Source: Chaetoderma sp. LZ-2023a
Lineage: Eukaryota; Mollusca; Caudofoveata; Chaetodermatida; Chaetodermatidae
Assembly (NCBI GenBank): GCA_034401795.1
Contig: CM067369.1
Coordinates: 85,383,129 to 85,447,128, forward strand
DNA: 64,000 bases
Reading direction: 5' to 3'
The position numbers and the translations under genes are program-made. Within the stretch, counting starts at the first letter, position 1. The number at the start of each line of letters is the position of its first letter. The notes under the pieces are model-generated. The model was not told the DNA's origin, did not search any database, and saw only the letters and a list, made by a program, of their open reading frames with translations. Shown here one piece after another: positions 40,665 through 52,630 of this stretch.

Positions 40665-40780
40665 TCCGTAACAGAATGGTGAGTATTGTTAGATCTCGGA
40701 GAAAGGGAAATTGACATTTCCTGCATTCTCCATCGATCGATACTCACCATTCTGTTACTTCTGATATACACCAGATTTGA
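40665..40780 (-). repeat. Internal complementary region of DIRS copy 2
   Basis: GTAACAGAATGGTGAGTATT followed by GTTAGATCTCGGAGAAAGGG mirrors 40420-40477. Then CTCCATCGATCGATACTCAC mirrors the other element end (52651-52692). The TGCA|TTCTCC junction marks the two outer ends. Confidence 0.85.
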
Positions 40781-41269
40781 TCAGTAACCTGGTGGGAAGG
40801 GGCAAGCCATCAATGCTACTTTTGCCCCTTGGAGAAAGATTTAGACTTAAACACTTGACTCACGGAGACCTAAAAGGACCGTCAAGTTAACGGAACCGAA
40901 TCACATTCGCATCACTGCCCCCCCACTTTTTTTCTCCTAAGAAAAGGGAGAGAACTCACGAACATGTGTCTCGCCTGAAACACAATTATGCCAAGAGGGT
41001 TAACTGCTCCTTGCATATCCACATGTATTAGCCTGGGAATGAGCATGAATATATATGATGAATGAACATGATATATAGACATAATACAAAAAACTCTCAC
41101 TATTGAATTACCTTATGACAACTGGACTTCAGACGTACCGCCTCCAACCATTCACTGGTCCGGCCATCAGTGACACAATCTGGTTGTCATCCTCACGCTC
41201 GACCATGCCTGCTTTAGGTTCTTTTCTTACCAAAGTGAAAAAAGGGTGAAGAGCAGTGTGGTCACTTAA

Positions 41270-42457
41270 CTATCGTCTCAAAACAGCTAAAGCGAGTGGA
41301 TTGGCTGAGTCTGACACATCCCTCATATAGTAATCCGTAAATGAGGACTCACAGTGCCATTGCGCAACGGCCTTGATGTCCTCTAACGGAACACCACTGT
41401 AAAAGGCGGTTGAGGCGGCTATTCCTCTAACATCGTGTGCCCTTACGCCTTGCACCTGGTGCCCAGTCGCCATCTCATGAGTAGTCTGATTGCATTCGAC
41501 TACCCAACGAGAGATAGTATCCATGGATGCGGCGCCATAAGGCCTTTTAAGGCAGATCCACAGATGTCTATCGTTCGACCGTAACGAGTCAGTCCGTTTC
41601 CTGTACTTAGTCAAAGCACGGACCGGGCACCAGACATTGGCATCACGATCAAACCTTGTTAACTTCGGTATTATGATCGGTTTGCCGGGATATCTCAAAG
41701 ATTGATTCTTTGACATAAACTCTGCTCTTGGCAGAAGACGCAGACCCTCTCCGGAGACAATAAATCGGTCCCTCTCTGCCGAAAGCGCATGGATCTCACT
41801 GCGCCTTCTAGCTGAGGAAGCTGCCAATAGAAAAACCGCCTTTAGAGTCAAATGCTTTAGACTAGCCGAACGCAACGGTTCGAAAGGGTGCTTGGCCAGT
41901 ACATTAAGCACTAAAGATAGACTCCAGGCTGGAATGACTACCGGTTGTCTCGGTCGGAGATTGCTCATTCCCTTCACCATCACATTTAACTGGGCCACCT
42001 CTGGACTATCCCTGTTGGCTAGACAGGGGATAACTGATGCCAAAGCTGACTTGTATCCAGCAATTGTGACAGGATCTAGTCCTGAAAAGAACAGCTCACA
42101 GAGAAAGTCTGCTATTTGCTGAATAGTGGATTGAAAGGTATCAATACCCTTTTCTTCACACCAGTCTGCAAATCTGTTAACCTTGTTGTTATATGACTTG
42201 AAGGGTGACCTCCTTCTCGCAGCCGCGATGAAATCAGCAGCTTGTCGAGAAAAGCCTTCCGACGTGGAACGTTGTTTGATAACATCCACGCAGTCAATTT
42301 GAACATTTCGGGACGCTCGTGTAGGAAGCGTCCCTTGGCCTGGGAGATTATGTTCGGAATCTCGGGCAACTGCACTGGGTTTACCACCAGCAGATCTAGC
42401 AGATCCGTGAACCACGCCCTGCTGGGCCAATACGGCGCTATTAGCAGGACCAGACAC
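41270..42457 (-). CDS. DIRS copy 2 ORF3: tyrosine recombinase
   Basis: 395 codons covering a full tyrosine recombinase: core-binding domain (WCEEKGIDTFQSTIQQIADF), box I SSARRRSEIHALSAE (catalytic Arg), box II GVRAHDVRGIAAS (HxxR), and a candidate nucleophile Tyr in FTDYYMRDVSDSA near the C-terminus. It overlaps ORF2 in a different phase. Such enzymes integrate the circular DIRS DNA by strand exchange, without making a target duplication. No obvious internal break in this gene. Confidence 0.9.
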   Translation of the reverse strand: MSGPANSAVLAQQGVVHGSARSAGGKPSAVARDSEHNLPGQGTLPTRASRNVQIDCVDVIKQRSTSEGFSRQAADFIAAARRRSPFKSYNNKVNRFADWCEEKGIDTFQSTIQQIADFLCELFFSGLDPVTIAGYKSALASVIPCLANRDSPEVAQLNVMVKGMSNLRPRQPVVIPAWSLSLVLNVLAKHPFEPLRSASLKHLTLKAVFLLAASSARRRSEIHALSAERDRFIVSGEGLRLLPRAEFMSKNQSLRYPGKPIIIPKLTRFDRDANVWCPVRALTKYRKRTDSLRSNDRHLWICLKRPYGAASMDTISRWVVECNQTTHEMATGHQVQGVRAHDVRGIAASTAFYSGVPLEDIKAVAQWHCESSFTDYYMRDVSDSANPLALAVLRR

Positions 42458-44445
42458 GGTTCCTCCCTGATCTTCACCAATACCTTCGGCAGAAGAATGG
42501 TGGGTGGGTACGCGTAAGCGTGCATCCCTCTCCAGCTTATTGCCAGAGCGTCTGTATCGACGGCATTTGGATCTGGAATCGGCGAGACATAAGTCATGAT
42601 TTGAGCATTTTCACTTGTGGCGAACAAGTCGACGTTGGGTTTGCCCCAATGCTCGAAGATCCTTCGTAGAACTGGAGGGTTGAGGGACCATTCTGTTGGC
42701 AGAATTCTTTGTCTGCGAGACAAAGCATCGGCCAGAATGTTCAATCGCCCAGGAATGTGAGCTGCTTTCAAAACAACCGAGTAATTCCTGCACCATTGAA
42801 TCAAGTGCCACACTTTGATACACAGTGTGGGTGACCTGGTCCCGCCTTGGCGATTTATGTATAATACTACCGTCGAATTGTCCGACCGTATCAATATCAC
42901 CTTGCCCCTGACCATCGGAAGAAACTCTTCCAACGCCAGTTCCACTGCCATCATTTCCAACAGATTGATATGAAGCTGGCTCTCCTGGAGAGTCCATGTG
43001 CCCGAGACCTGGTGTTCTCCCAGGCAGGCCCCCCACCCCTCCAGCGATGCATCCGTGTACACGGACAGCTGGGGGTGGGGTAGGTGCAGCGAAACCCCTA
43101 CTAGGAGATTCTGACGCTTTTCCCACCATACAAGATGCGACATTATCGGCTCCAAAACTGGTACCAGTTTTGACAGGGGTTCTGTTCTCTGTTTCCACAG
43201 AGACTTCAGATACAACTGGATAGGTCTTCGCATTAGAGCAGCGTACGGGATCACCTGCTCCATGGAGACCATCATGCTCAGCATCTGAAGAAACCACCTT
43301 GCCTGAATGTGGTTTCCCACTCGAAAACTCCTGAGGATGGCTAACAGAGACACCACTCTGGGCTCTGATGGGTAAACCCTGCCCTCCTCGAGATCGAATC
43401 GCATCCCCAAATAAACGAAATGTTGAGTGGGCGTCAACTCAGATTTCTCCTTGTTGACTATCCAGCCTAGATCTGAAAGTAACTTCAGAGTCAGAGCAGT
43501 ATCCACGTTCAACCTGGCTGCCGACTCTGCCTTGATCAGCCAGTCGTCTATGTAGGTGTGTAGCGCCACGTTCTCTTTTCTGAGAAACGCTGTCACCGCA
43601 AGGACCACTCTTGTGAAAACCCTTGGAGCTGTCGACAGGCCAAACGGGAGAACAATAAACTCCCATACTTGATTCTGAAACGCAAATCTCAGAAACCTGT
43701 GACAACTCCTGTTCATCGGAATGTGGAAATATGCATCTTTCAGATCGATCGATACACACCACATTCCCTTCCTCAATCCTGCCGTTACCGACCTCGGCGT
43801 TTCCATCTGGAACCGAGGCGTACGGATAAACCAATTTAATGGCCTGAGATTGAGTACGGGTCTCCATCCCCCTGTGCTCTTGGGGACAAGGAACATATTG
43901 GAATAGAAGCCTGGAGTGTTCTGGTTCGCTGGTTTTATTGCTCCCTTCAGAAGCAAACCCGACACCTCATTTTGAACAGCTTCTAACTTGTCTGGTTCCC
44001 GTGGTACGGGTGTCCAGACAGGTGCCAAAGACAGATTCTGCGGCGGAAAGTCCCACCACTCCGGCATGTACCCCTGGGATAACCATCCCAGGACCAGACT
44101 GTCTGACGTCACACCTCGCCAGGCCTCGACGAAACGCATGAGCCTTCCACCCACCATAGACGCCTCGACGTCTAACGGGGTTGTCCGGCTCGCGGTCCGC
44201 TCCCCCCCCCCCCTCTTTCTTAACGAGAGAGAACCATTTCCATCCTGGCTCGGCAGGTATAACTGGCACCGCTGTTCCTGTCGCACAGGTGCGGTCCAGG
44301 CGGATATGAAGGGAGCTTTCGTACCCTCAGGTACGATCCGCTCCCTTCTTTCCACCCTTGGAGGATTTACCCGTACCCTTCCCCTTGCCCTTCCCGCCTC
44401 TAGGGCGATCCGGAGCAACATTGGGGAGGGTAGGGGCCTCCACAA
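42112..44445 (-). CDS. DIRS copy 2 ORF2: reverse transcriptase - RNase H - methyltransferase-like
   Basis: 777 codons. RT boxes SIDLKDAYFHIPMN, LPFGLSTAPRVFT and YIDDWLI; RNase H strings VYTDASLEGWGACLG and SDNSTVVLYINRQGG; methyltransferase-like VDLFATSENAQIM and PCLVLLIAPYWPSRAWF. It looks open throughout. The frame is longer at its N-terminus than in copy 1 because it extends upstream through ORF1 spacer; the functional start is likely near the MVGGRLMRFVEAW string shared by both copies. By eye nearly all aligned residues agree with copy 1. Confidence 0.9.
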   Translation of the reverse strand: MWRPLPSPMLLRIALEAGRARGRVRVNPPRVERRERIVPEGTKAPFISAWTAPVRQEQRCQLYLPSQDGNGSLSLRKRGGGERTASRTTPLDVEASMVGGRLMRFVEAWRGVTSDSLVLGWLSQGYMPEWWDFPPQNLSLAPVWTPVPREPDKLEAVQNEVSGLLLKGAIKPANQNTPGFYSNMFLVPKSTGGWRPVLNLRPLNWFIRTPRFQMETPRSVTAGLRKGMWCVSIDLKDAYFHIPMNRSCHRFLRFAFQNQVWEFIVLPFGLSTAPRVFTRVVLAVTAFLRKENVALHTYIDDWLIKAESAARLNVDTALTLKLLSDLGWIVNKEKSELTPTQHFVYLGMRFDLEEGRVYPSEPRVVSLLAILRSFRVGNHIQARWFLQMLSMMVSMEQVIPYAALMRRPIQLYLKSLWKQRTEPLSKLVPVLEPIMSHLVWWEKRQNLLVGVSLHLPHPQLSVYTDASLEGWGACLGEHQVSGTWTLQESQLHINLLEMMAVELALEEFLPMVRGKVILIRSDNSTVVLYINRQGGTRSPTLCIKVWHLIQWCRNYSVVLKAAHIPGRLNILADALSRRQRILPTEWSLNPPVLRRIFEHWGKPNVDLFATSENAQIMTYVSPIPDPNAVDTDALAISWRGMHAYAYPPTILLPKVLVKIREEPCLVLLIAPYWPSRAWFTDLLDLLVVNPVQLPEIPNIISQAKGRFLHERPEMFKLTAWMLSNNVPRRKAFLDKLLISSRLREGGHPSSHITTRLTDLQTGVKKRVLIPFNPLFSK

Positions 44446-46327
44446 CCTTCCTGGCTTTCTTAGCCGGCGACGGCTGAGAAAATCCAGACGAAGCAGAAGT
44501 CCCAGCAGGCTTAGCTTTCGCCTTGCCTTTCTGCTTCTTCAAAGGTTGGCCAGCTAACGGCTTCCCTACAGCCCCTAGTGCGTGCGCTTGCCGCACTAGC
44601 TCCAGCTGTAGGTTTACCGCCAACCGATTCTGCGGAATGCTGGCAGTGTCCTCTAGGATGGCCCGTGCCTGGCCACCGAAGATGCTAGGCCCTGTCAGGG
44701 GTGTCCCAAGAAGACGCTCCCTGACTGCCGTAGCCGGACGCATATGGTCAAGAACCATTTGCCTCCTGGACTTTGTCACACGTGCTTGCACCCTTGCCAG
44801 TGCGTCCATAGACAGCACCAAGCCGTCATTGACGCACGAAAGCGCCACAGGTGGCACAGGGTGGCCTGCCCCTGTTTCAGCCCACACCGACTGAAGAGGG
44901 CGATACGAATGGTTGACAGCACTCATAGCTGCCCTCACACCCTCATCGCATAGGGACAGGACTTCCTCCTGGTGTACCTGGGACTTGTCCACAAGTGCCG
45001 GACCGGGGCCACCCGCTCCAGCACTCTGAACACCCAGAACCCATCGGTCATCCTCGGTGACCGACGGTACCACACCATGTGTCGTATTCCCCCCGCCGAA
45101 TACGACACCTCGCCCGCACCTCCCTGGAGGCCGCAGAGAGCTGGTCCTTGGTCGTGAGCTGCTTGCTATAAATAGCATCCAGCAACTCTATGAACCGTGG
45201 ATCCAGTCCAACCGACTGGATTCGGGCTGCGGGCAAGATCCCCGTCCGAATTGATGCAACTGACGGACGGGGCGCATCGTCCTCGGCCGTGGCCGAAACC
45301 ACAGATGGGTCAACCAGCCAAGCCAGGGCCTCCGACCAGTCTACTTCCGAGGAGGACACACCCGTGAACACGTCACCCGTTGACACGTTCATGGGCCTGC
45401 CAGCCACGGCCTCCCGGCAAGGAACCGTGGCTGACACGCAAGGCACTCCGGTCCCAAACGGTTCCGCCGCCACCCCATGAAACACACCAGTCCATGGGGT
45501 AGGTCCGCCCGGAAAACCGTGCGGACCCGTAGCAGACGCGGAACCGTGGCCAGACACGGGTGCCAATGGCACCCCTTGTCTGACCGCCGGACCAGGCGAG
45601 ATAGGTGAGTACCACGCCCGACCCGGCACACCGGTCACCGTATCGGCTGGCGTCAAACCAACCGTCACGGAACCGGTGCCTGGTACCAGATTGGCCTCAA
45701 CCACGGGCGGAGCCGCTGCCCTGGCTTGCGCCAAGCCAGACAAATGGAGGACGGTTCCGTCCAGGATGGAATCGACCTCCATATTCTCCACCCGTGGCAT
45801 CACAGGCCGCAGCAACCTCTCCTCCTCAGCCTCCTCGTCTTCAGACTCTGAAGTCGTCACTAGACGAGGAAACCTGACGGACTGGCCACCGCTACTGGAC
45901 CACCCGGAGGTGGCCGCACGAGAGGGCCCCCTCGGTAACCAGTCCAGAACCCTGTCCTAGGACAGGATCCGTACCAGGCATGGGGAGAAACTGACCCCCT
46001 AACCTTCGGCAGCAGGGACGACACCAGCGTGGGCAGAACGCTATGCAGAAAACCCTGCATAGCTGGACCGAACCACGCCGGCGGTGCCATCTCCGCCACC
46101 TCCAGCTGGGGACGTGGAGCGCCCCCACCGGCCGAACCGGACGCTCCACGATTTACCTTCGGACCGCCTGACCCCGCATCAGACCCAGCCACATCCTTCT
46201 GGGCAAGGAACTTTAACATCACTTCCGCGGACCACACTGCACACACACTACACCTACTATCAAGGCTACATGGCGTACACCTAAAAAGACATGGTCCATA
46301 AACAGGACCCGTACGAACTTGTGGCAC
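44327..46327 (-). pseudogene. DIRS copy 2 ORF1 (gag-like), broken
   Basis: Counterpart of 7306-9381. It begins with a Cys-rich module (CLFRCTPCSL, then CSVCAVW), has the acidic ESEDEEAEEE patch and low-complexity Gly/Pro/Val stretches, and ends with a lysine/glycine tail (GGKGKGKGTGKSSKGGKKG). It is a fossil copy with about two or three breaks and differs from copy 1 more than the polymerase does. Confidence 0.8.
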
Positions 46328-47224
46328 ACGTCACATGATGGCGGGGCTGGCGTGGCCTATAAATAAGTACAAACCTACAATAAGCAAGCGGAACGATACA
46401 CAGATGGAAGGCAGACAATTGATTTTCAAATCATTTGACCATAAATTAACTGTAACCCTCCCGTACCCCACCCCGCAATGTTACAGCAAAGATTGCATTG
46501 ACTATGACGACAAGAACGATGCGGGCATAAATGCACCCATAATTGATCCTCCAGGATGTATAAAGGAACCAGGAATCATATCGCATAGCATTCAGGGTAT
46601 ATTTACCAATCAATATAAATTATACTCTTAATGAAAGCCGAAACGATATGTGAAGAACAAACAAAATGTAAACAAACTGCTGTACCACACGGTAAAACCG
46701 CAGACCGCACATCTAATCAAGAATTTTGAAACCACCGATCATTGCAAATCGATCGTGATAACACGTAAACTTGAACATTCCAAAGTTTCCGGTACCATTT
46801 TCAGTACGCAGCACCCAGAACAAGATGCGTGAATTAATGAAAAATTTTCTTCACATAAACATCCGAGCCTCACGGGTGTGACGTCACCCGCTCGGATCCT
46901 ACGGAGAACGACGTCAGCCGATATTCGTGTTAGAAATACCGTAGCAAACACCTATTTTCACACCTGCCGATCGCCTGTTGTGGGTTTAAAGCAGCCGATC
47001 ATCCGGCATATCTCGTTGTTAACACACGTCCCAGATTCTTTGGGGTCAGAAATTGGAACATGCGACACAACGAAATTTAGAGACCTAAGTCTTTTAACTA
47101 TGGATAATAAGGAATTATACAACCTGTTATCATCGGCGGCATCCATATTATCCAATTATCCTTGTAAGAGAACCTAGCTACCACAATCACAGACAAAAGA
47201 CTTAGATATTAATCCTGAATCTCT

Positions 47225-47368
47225 CCACTGCGAATCCAGCATGTACGCTCTTGTTGCTATGCAAACAAGAATGAGCTCTATGGTAGACGGGTACTCGGCA
47301 GTTGGGAACCGAGTACCCGGTTCCAAGGAGTCGGTAAAGCTTTCTAAGTCTATAGTCCTAGAGCCAGC
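47225..47368 (-). repeat. 5'-side inverted terminal repeat of DIRS copy 2, inner part
   Basis: GAGCTCTATGGTAGACGGGT, CTCGGCAGTTGGGAACCGAG and CGGTAAAGCTTTCTAAGTCT match the reverse complement of 40500-40620. It stops in GAGCCAGCTG, where the DNA transposon starts. Confidence 0.85.
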
Positions 47369-47370
47369 TG

Positions 47371-48262
47371 GGTCATTCCGTATAAGATGGACCAATGCCC
47401 GTCAACTCATAGTCACGGATTTCCTTCAAACTTTCTCAGTGTGAGCATATGGATGTTTTAGTTGAGCATGACAATTTTTTAACTGATATGTGAAATACTT
47501 TTTGAAAAATGCCCTCTCAAAGACCCCTATGCTAAATTTGACAAAAGTTTCAAGTACAAATCCAATGTTTGAGACATCATATCTCATCCAATATACTGTT
47601 TACAATACTAGATCTTTTCATTCTAATGCTCTGGTCAGCATACTTGAGGAAAATAACAAGCAATATGTGTTGACTTGTTTTGGGTGTGTTTTAGGGGTCA
47701 CCAAAAACGTTAAAAACAGCTAATTTTCCTGTTTCAACAAAATTTGGTGATACAGTAAAATGTATATTATAGTTGCTGTAACTAAATGATTTCTACCCAG
47801 TTCACTAGAGCTAATATTAGCTTAGTAATATTTACTGACTAACAGCAAGGTTTGCTCATCAAAAAATTTTGGGGGCCCAATGCACCACCCCTGTTCACAA
47901 AAGAGGGCCAACTTCATCGCCTATTAAGTCAAAATAACCCCTTTCAATTTTTATTTTATTTTGGTGAATGGTAGATATATGGTCAATAGTTACATGGTTA
48001 AAAGTTGCACTCTTACATTTGTTCCCTTTTGGAGCTATGGCATATTAGAAATGTGATATTTTTGTAAAACTTGTACGATATTCCATTTTTGGGGGTTAAT
48101 AATTAAAAAATTATAGGGCCTAGAGGCATGAAACAAGCGATACAACCAGTTCTCCTGCTATATTAGAAGAACCAATCAGCATTCCCTGGTTATATAATAC
48201 ATAAACATCGATTTTCTAGACCCAAAGACCTGACTCTGTTAAAATTTGACATTTTTCGCGAC
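47371..48262 (+). repeat. Left inverted arm of the DNA transposon
   Basis: Markers GGATTTCCTTCAAACTTTCT, TTGACTTGTTTTGGGTGTG, GCACCACCCCTGTTCAC, AATAACCCCTTTCAATTT and CTGTTAAAATTTGACATTTT all recur in reverse complement and reverse order at 52630-51733. Identity looks moderate, with small indels. Confidence 0.8.
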
Positions 48263-48614
48263 AATCTAATTTGTTTTAAAAAGTTTAAAATATCTCCACT
48301 TTAGCATTTTAGATACTTTTTCATCATAGGTGGACATTGAATGGTATATTATGGTCATATTAGTACAGCTACATGGACTTCTATGGCCTTTTATAGACAA
48401 TTTTGACACACTGCGACCAGGCCAATATGTGTAATCTCTCATACTAAAGTATGCCTAAATGTCACCCATTTCATGGAATTATTTAATAAACTGAGACAGG
48501 CATTGGTTAATACACATGATATAATATAAGTGTTAAGAGATAGTACGTAATACTACATACCTCAGCAATAATTGATGATACGGTACATGATCCAGCATAT
48601 ACCGCTCCTCCAAA

Positions 48615-51160
48615 TTATTTAAATAGTCCATTTATAAAGTCGATATCAGTTTGTGGAAAAGTGTACTGCCGGCCAGTTGCTGTCAATGGTGTTGACACCT
48701 TACTTAGAATGTCACAAAAAGGAACCCAGCACTGGTCTGTGCGCCTTGGCCAACTAAAGGATCGAGCTGGTCCATGCGGCTTCATAAACGAAATGAGACA
48801 GTCCTCATTTTCTACACTAATTTCTAACACTATGCCAAACCACCAATTTTTGTCATACAATGCACCAACATAGTCACTCAAAGACAGTTCCATAGGGATA
48901 TTTAAATTCTGAATCTCTGATGACATACCAGGTTGTGTGTTAGAAAATGACCGAGTGTATGAAACATCATCAGTTGAAATTCGCTTTACTGTGATAGAGT
49001 TAGTGTCATTTGGAACAAACGAATGGAATGACCTGGTTCCTTGCACTGTTTTGGCAAGGAGATACCGCTCTTCCAACATTGTATAATGGCCCTGGATCTC
49101 ATCTTTACTAACTAAGAAGAACTTGATCTTGCTTATGTTCTGTTGGCTGAATTCATACAATTCACTAGCATTTCGTATAAGCGCTGTTTGCAGACTAGCC
49201 CTTGCGGCTAAGCGCTTCACTGTGCCACCGATACCGTCGCAAACACCTTTACCATGGCTGGTAGCAAACAAATGCCATTCTGCCTTAATATCAAAATCTG
49301 AATAATGATGGCAGACATTAATAAAGTTTTTTGAAGTTCTTGTATTGTCCTGCACACCCATCACTAAAGTATTTAATTATATGAATATTGGGATACTTTT
49401 CCTTCAAATATCTTGTAAAAATCTCCTGAAAACAGTACACAGTATTTGTTTCGTGTTTCAGACACTCAGAGATGAAGCATACATTTTCTTCATTCAACTT
49501 TCCATAAGCCTTAACATAAAATGCCAAAGGATGTATCGTGACTTGAGAATTGTTCCAATAAAATCCCTGTACACAATCTTGCACAATAATGCTGTAATTT
49601 TCAGCAAAGTCGAGAACAACAATGGCAGTAGTGTCATCTAAATCATGTTTGCACGCTTTCGAGAATTCACTTTGAGATTTCGCTATGAAGGAATGTGGTG
49701 TTAATTCTTGGATCCGTTGACATAATATAGAAATAAAATCTTCAACTGATACTTCTCGGCGCATGATTTCAATTCGGTCTGTGGATACCCATTCATTGAA
49801 TTTAATGATGTCATCCTCATCCATGTGCTCGTAAAGGTCTTGCTCTAAGTAAGTTTTGAGAAATGCAGTTCCTGGACACTTTTCACATCGTTGCAGCATG
49901 CAATTTCTAGAACTACTGTCACATACAGATTTGTCAGTTAGGTTATGATAGTCTTCAGAGATAACATCCACCATAAACTTTACATTTTGGAGTTTTTCGC
50001 ATACACAAACATTGTGGCTGCCGCTAGAAGAAACAGTTACACACCATTTGGGTCTTAACTCAACAAATTTAGAGAAACCAATTTTAAGTCCAGTTTCTGT
50101 TTTGAAATTAGCATGTACTTCCTTCAAATTTGTCAGGATTAGCCGTTTTTGCTTATGTTCTTTGGTACCACAAATTCTTATAGTAACAAAATCATTTTTC
50201 CCGGGTAATAGTCTAGACACAGTATCATCTTGGTAGTAGTTAATAACACTAGTGTATGCTGATCAAGCTTATTTCTTTTAAAGGTTTCACGATCAGCGAG
50301 TATTCCATCATTCTGCGCAAGTTGTCTGGCTTGTTTCACCATATAACGCGTAACACCACATGCCTGAAAAACCTGAACAGTTTTATCTATCGACCATGAT
50401 TTAGGTGTAATAGTCAATACTTGTATCTTTTGATTTCGTGATGACACAGACAGTTTTTCATTCATGTTCGATACCAAGTAGTCCACATCTAACTTAGAAT
50501 CACATGTACATTCAGTTTGTGAAGTGTCAGCAACTAATTTATTAGGTGGAAAACCTAGGTGGGATGCCACGTGACTTGTTGTTGCTTCTGCCATTTGTTT
50601 GATTTTTCGTTTACCATATGATACTTTCCTTTCTGAATGGACACTCTTTAGGGGAGAAACTCCAACTGCTGAGAAACTAGAGTTGAGGCATTCAGCATTA
50701 CTGTACAAAGTATCTGCTATGGCCATTGATTCCGGTTCACTGTCACTACAATCTGTCAGGTTATTAATTTTCTGCAAACAATGATCTGGCAAATCTTTTG
50801 GCCAGGTTGTTTTCTCTCTCTAGTTTTCGACTGTATTAATGCCACAATTTCTTGATCTATATTAACTAGTCCCTTTTTAATAAGCTTTTTGTGAACTTTT
50901 AGGGGATCACAACATGAAGTGTTCTGCTTCATCATCGGGAATATATGCAGATAGTTTTTCTTGTGGCAACAGCACACTGTTTCTAAACTATCCTCACTCT
51001 GGCCGCTTCTCATTGCAACAAGTGTTTTATCTGTAGCCATCAATTGTACATCATTTACAGAGCATTTATCCGTAAACTTATGACATTTATCATTAGTGAG
51101 ACGTCCAACTGAACAAAATGTCTCTGGTAATTCAGCCATTGTGCAACGTGTCCTAGTCAA
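48615..51160 (-). CDS. Transposase-like protein of the DNA transposon (DDE/RNase H-fold type; frame shifted)
   Basis: About 830 codons in four overlapping frames (51160-50756, 50792-50178, 50220-49318, 49364-48615) whose ends continue one another; frame changes lie near 50790, 50215 and 49322. The N-terminus has paired Cys (CCCHKKNYLH, SCCDPLKVH). The middle has RPKWCVTVSSSGSHNVCVC and CMLQRCEKCPGT, which are zinc-like. The core has VVLDFAENYSIIVQD (first Asp), then IKYFSDGCAGQYKN (second Asp) and WHLFATSHGKGVCDGIGGTV, the arrangement of an RNase H-fold transposase. A C-terminal segment, YVGALYDKNWWFGIVLEIS, resembles a small Tudor/SH3-like domain. The family is common in invertebrate genomes; the superfamily is unassigned here. 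Confidence 0.65.
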
Positions 51161-51732
51161 AGTTTACACTTTTCAAATTAAAAGGTCTAATTTATCATTA
51201 AAATGTATAGTGAATTATTAAATTTCTAAAGTAAATATCTAAACATTTGTGTATCAGCAACAATGTCAATGTTTCAAAGCAGTAATTATTAAACACTTTC
51301 ACTGGTCATGCTGCCTAATCTTGATCACTTAAAATGCTTGACTGAACTCTTGTTGATAGCAATACTTGCATGCAGATCTCTGAGAAAAACTGAGACCATG
51401 TGACTAATCAATATCACCTCACTACCTATGTCTATTACAGCAATTGACCTAATTATATACAAAGCTCTGAAGGTTGAGTTATTTTCTCTAGATATGAAAT
51501 CTGTCAGTCTTTATTAACACTGGATAACTCAAGACTGAGTGATGAGCTGTTGCAGCTCGACCAGCTTACAGGACAAACTCTGTACCTGGTGTATATTTTG
51601 AAAATGATTTGACTGAAAATTATTGATGGCTAAGTCAGCAACAACTTATAGTCAAATTGTTTTTTAAATATTCTCCAGGCAATATGTTATTCTCATTGAA
51701 AATGTTGTTGAATAATGACTTGTAGTTTACCC
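51161..51732. other. Upstream region of the transposase inside the DNA transposon
   Basis: AT-rich, between the transposase start and the right arm. Around 51595-51680 it holds a foldback family-A core (TATATTTTGAAAATGATTTG / TAGTCAAATTGTTTTTTAAA), itself a secondary insertion. A promoter would be expected here; no clear TATA seen. Confidence 0.45.
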
Positions 51733-52630
51733 ACAAAAATGTCAAATTTTAACAAAGTAAGGTTTTGACATCTCTAAAATCCATGTTTATCTATTTTGTA
51801 AAAGGGAAATGCTGGTTGTTTCTTTTAATAAGGCAGGGAAACGCGCTACATCTCTTGTTTCATACTTCTAGAGTGTATACTTTTAAAATTATTAACCCCC
51901 CAAAATCGAATATCATACAAGTTTTTGAAAAAATATCAGATTTTGTATTTGCCATAGCTCTAAAAGGAAACAAATGTAAGAGTGAACCTTTTGGCCCTGT
52001 AACCATTGACCATATATATAACATTCACTAAAATATTTAAAAAATTGAAAGGGGTTATTTTGAAAAAACATGTTATGAAGTCACCCCATTTTGGTGAACA
52101 GGGGTGGGGGTATGGCTCCCACAAAATTTTTGCGGAGCATATCTTGCCATTAGGTAATAAATATCACCAAAGTAGCAGTAGCTCTAGTTAACAGGATAGA
52201 AATCATTTGTGTAAACCAAATACAAATACATTTTACGGCATCACCAAATTTGGATTAAAATATGAAAAATCACATTTTTTGGCATTTTTGACGACCCCTA
52301 ATACATGCCTAAAACAGGTCAGCACAAAATGCTTGTGATTTTCTCGAACTATGGTGACCAGACTGTTAAAATAAAAACACCTAGTATTGTGAGCACTGTA
52401 GTCGGTGAGATATGAAGCCTCAAACATAGAAATTTTGTTACAAATTTTTGTCAATTTTAGGCAGGGGGTATTGGATAGGCCAGTTTTCAAAAAGTATTTG
52501 ACCGTTCACTATAATACTTGGAATTTCCTGTTAATACATACATATGCTTACTCTGACAAAGTTTGAAGGAAATCTGAAACTATGACTTGACGGATTTCAA
52601 AAATTTTGGTCCTTCTTACATGGAATGACC
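51733..52630 (-). repeat. Right inverted arm of the DNA transposon
   Basis: Reverse-complement partner of 47371-48262. Includes CACCCCATTTTGGTGAACAG, ATTGAAAGGGGTTATTTTG and ends TCTTACATGGAATGACC. Confidence 0.8.

Larger units (their letters stand above)
40420..47370 (-). mobile_element. DIRS retrotransposon, copy 2, main part (about 7.0 kb, minus)
   Basis: Same family and layout as copy 1, reversed. The recombinase lies at the left, RT-RNase H-methyltransferase in the middle, gag-like ORF1 at the right, and there are inverted terminal repeats and an internal complementary region. The outermost ~60 bp of its 5' side sit at 52631-52692, separated by a DNA transposon that landed in the terminal repeat. 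It interrupts the unknown gene between GACAGCAAAG (52702-52693) and ATTTGAGTGTTG (40419-40408) with no duplicated bases. Fossil: broken, with a few breaks, mostly in ORF1, plus the large insertion. Young by its similarity to copy 1. Confidence 0.9.
47371..52630 (-). mobile_element. DNA transposon (5.26 kb) with ~0.9-kb inverted arms, inserted in DIRS copy 2
   Basis: Termini GGTCATTCC / GGAATGACC are inverted, and imperfect inversion extends through 47371-48262 and 51733-52630. A short CAGCTG flanks both sides (47365-47370, 52631-52636). It is either a 6-bp target duplication or an extension of the inverted ends; the uninterrupted DIRS repeat has GCCGCTGTCAGG here. Between the arms, one protein-coding region runs leftward (51160-48615). 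The reading frames in the arms (47490-47723 plus, 52233-52490 minus) are mirror images and not genes. The superfamily is not known to me; Sola-like is a guess. Confidence 0.8.

Noticed and set aside
47490-52490. Two similar 77-85 codon frames (47490-47723 plus and 52233-52490 minus) that look like paralogous genes
   Set aside because: They are the same stretch of the inverted arms of the DNA transposon; neither has other gene features.
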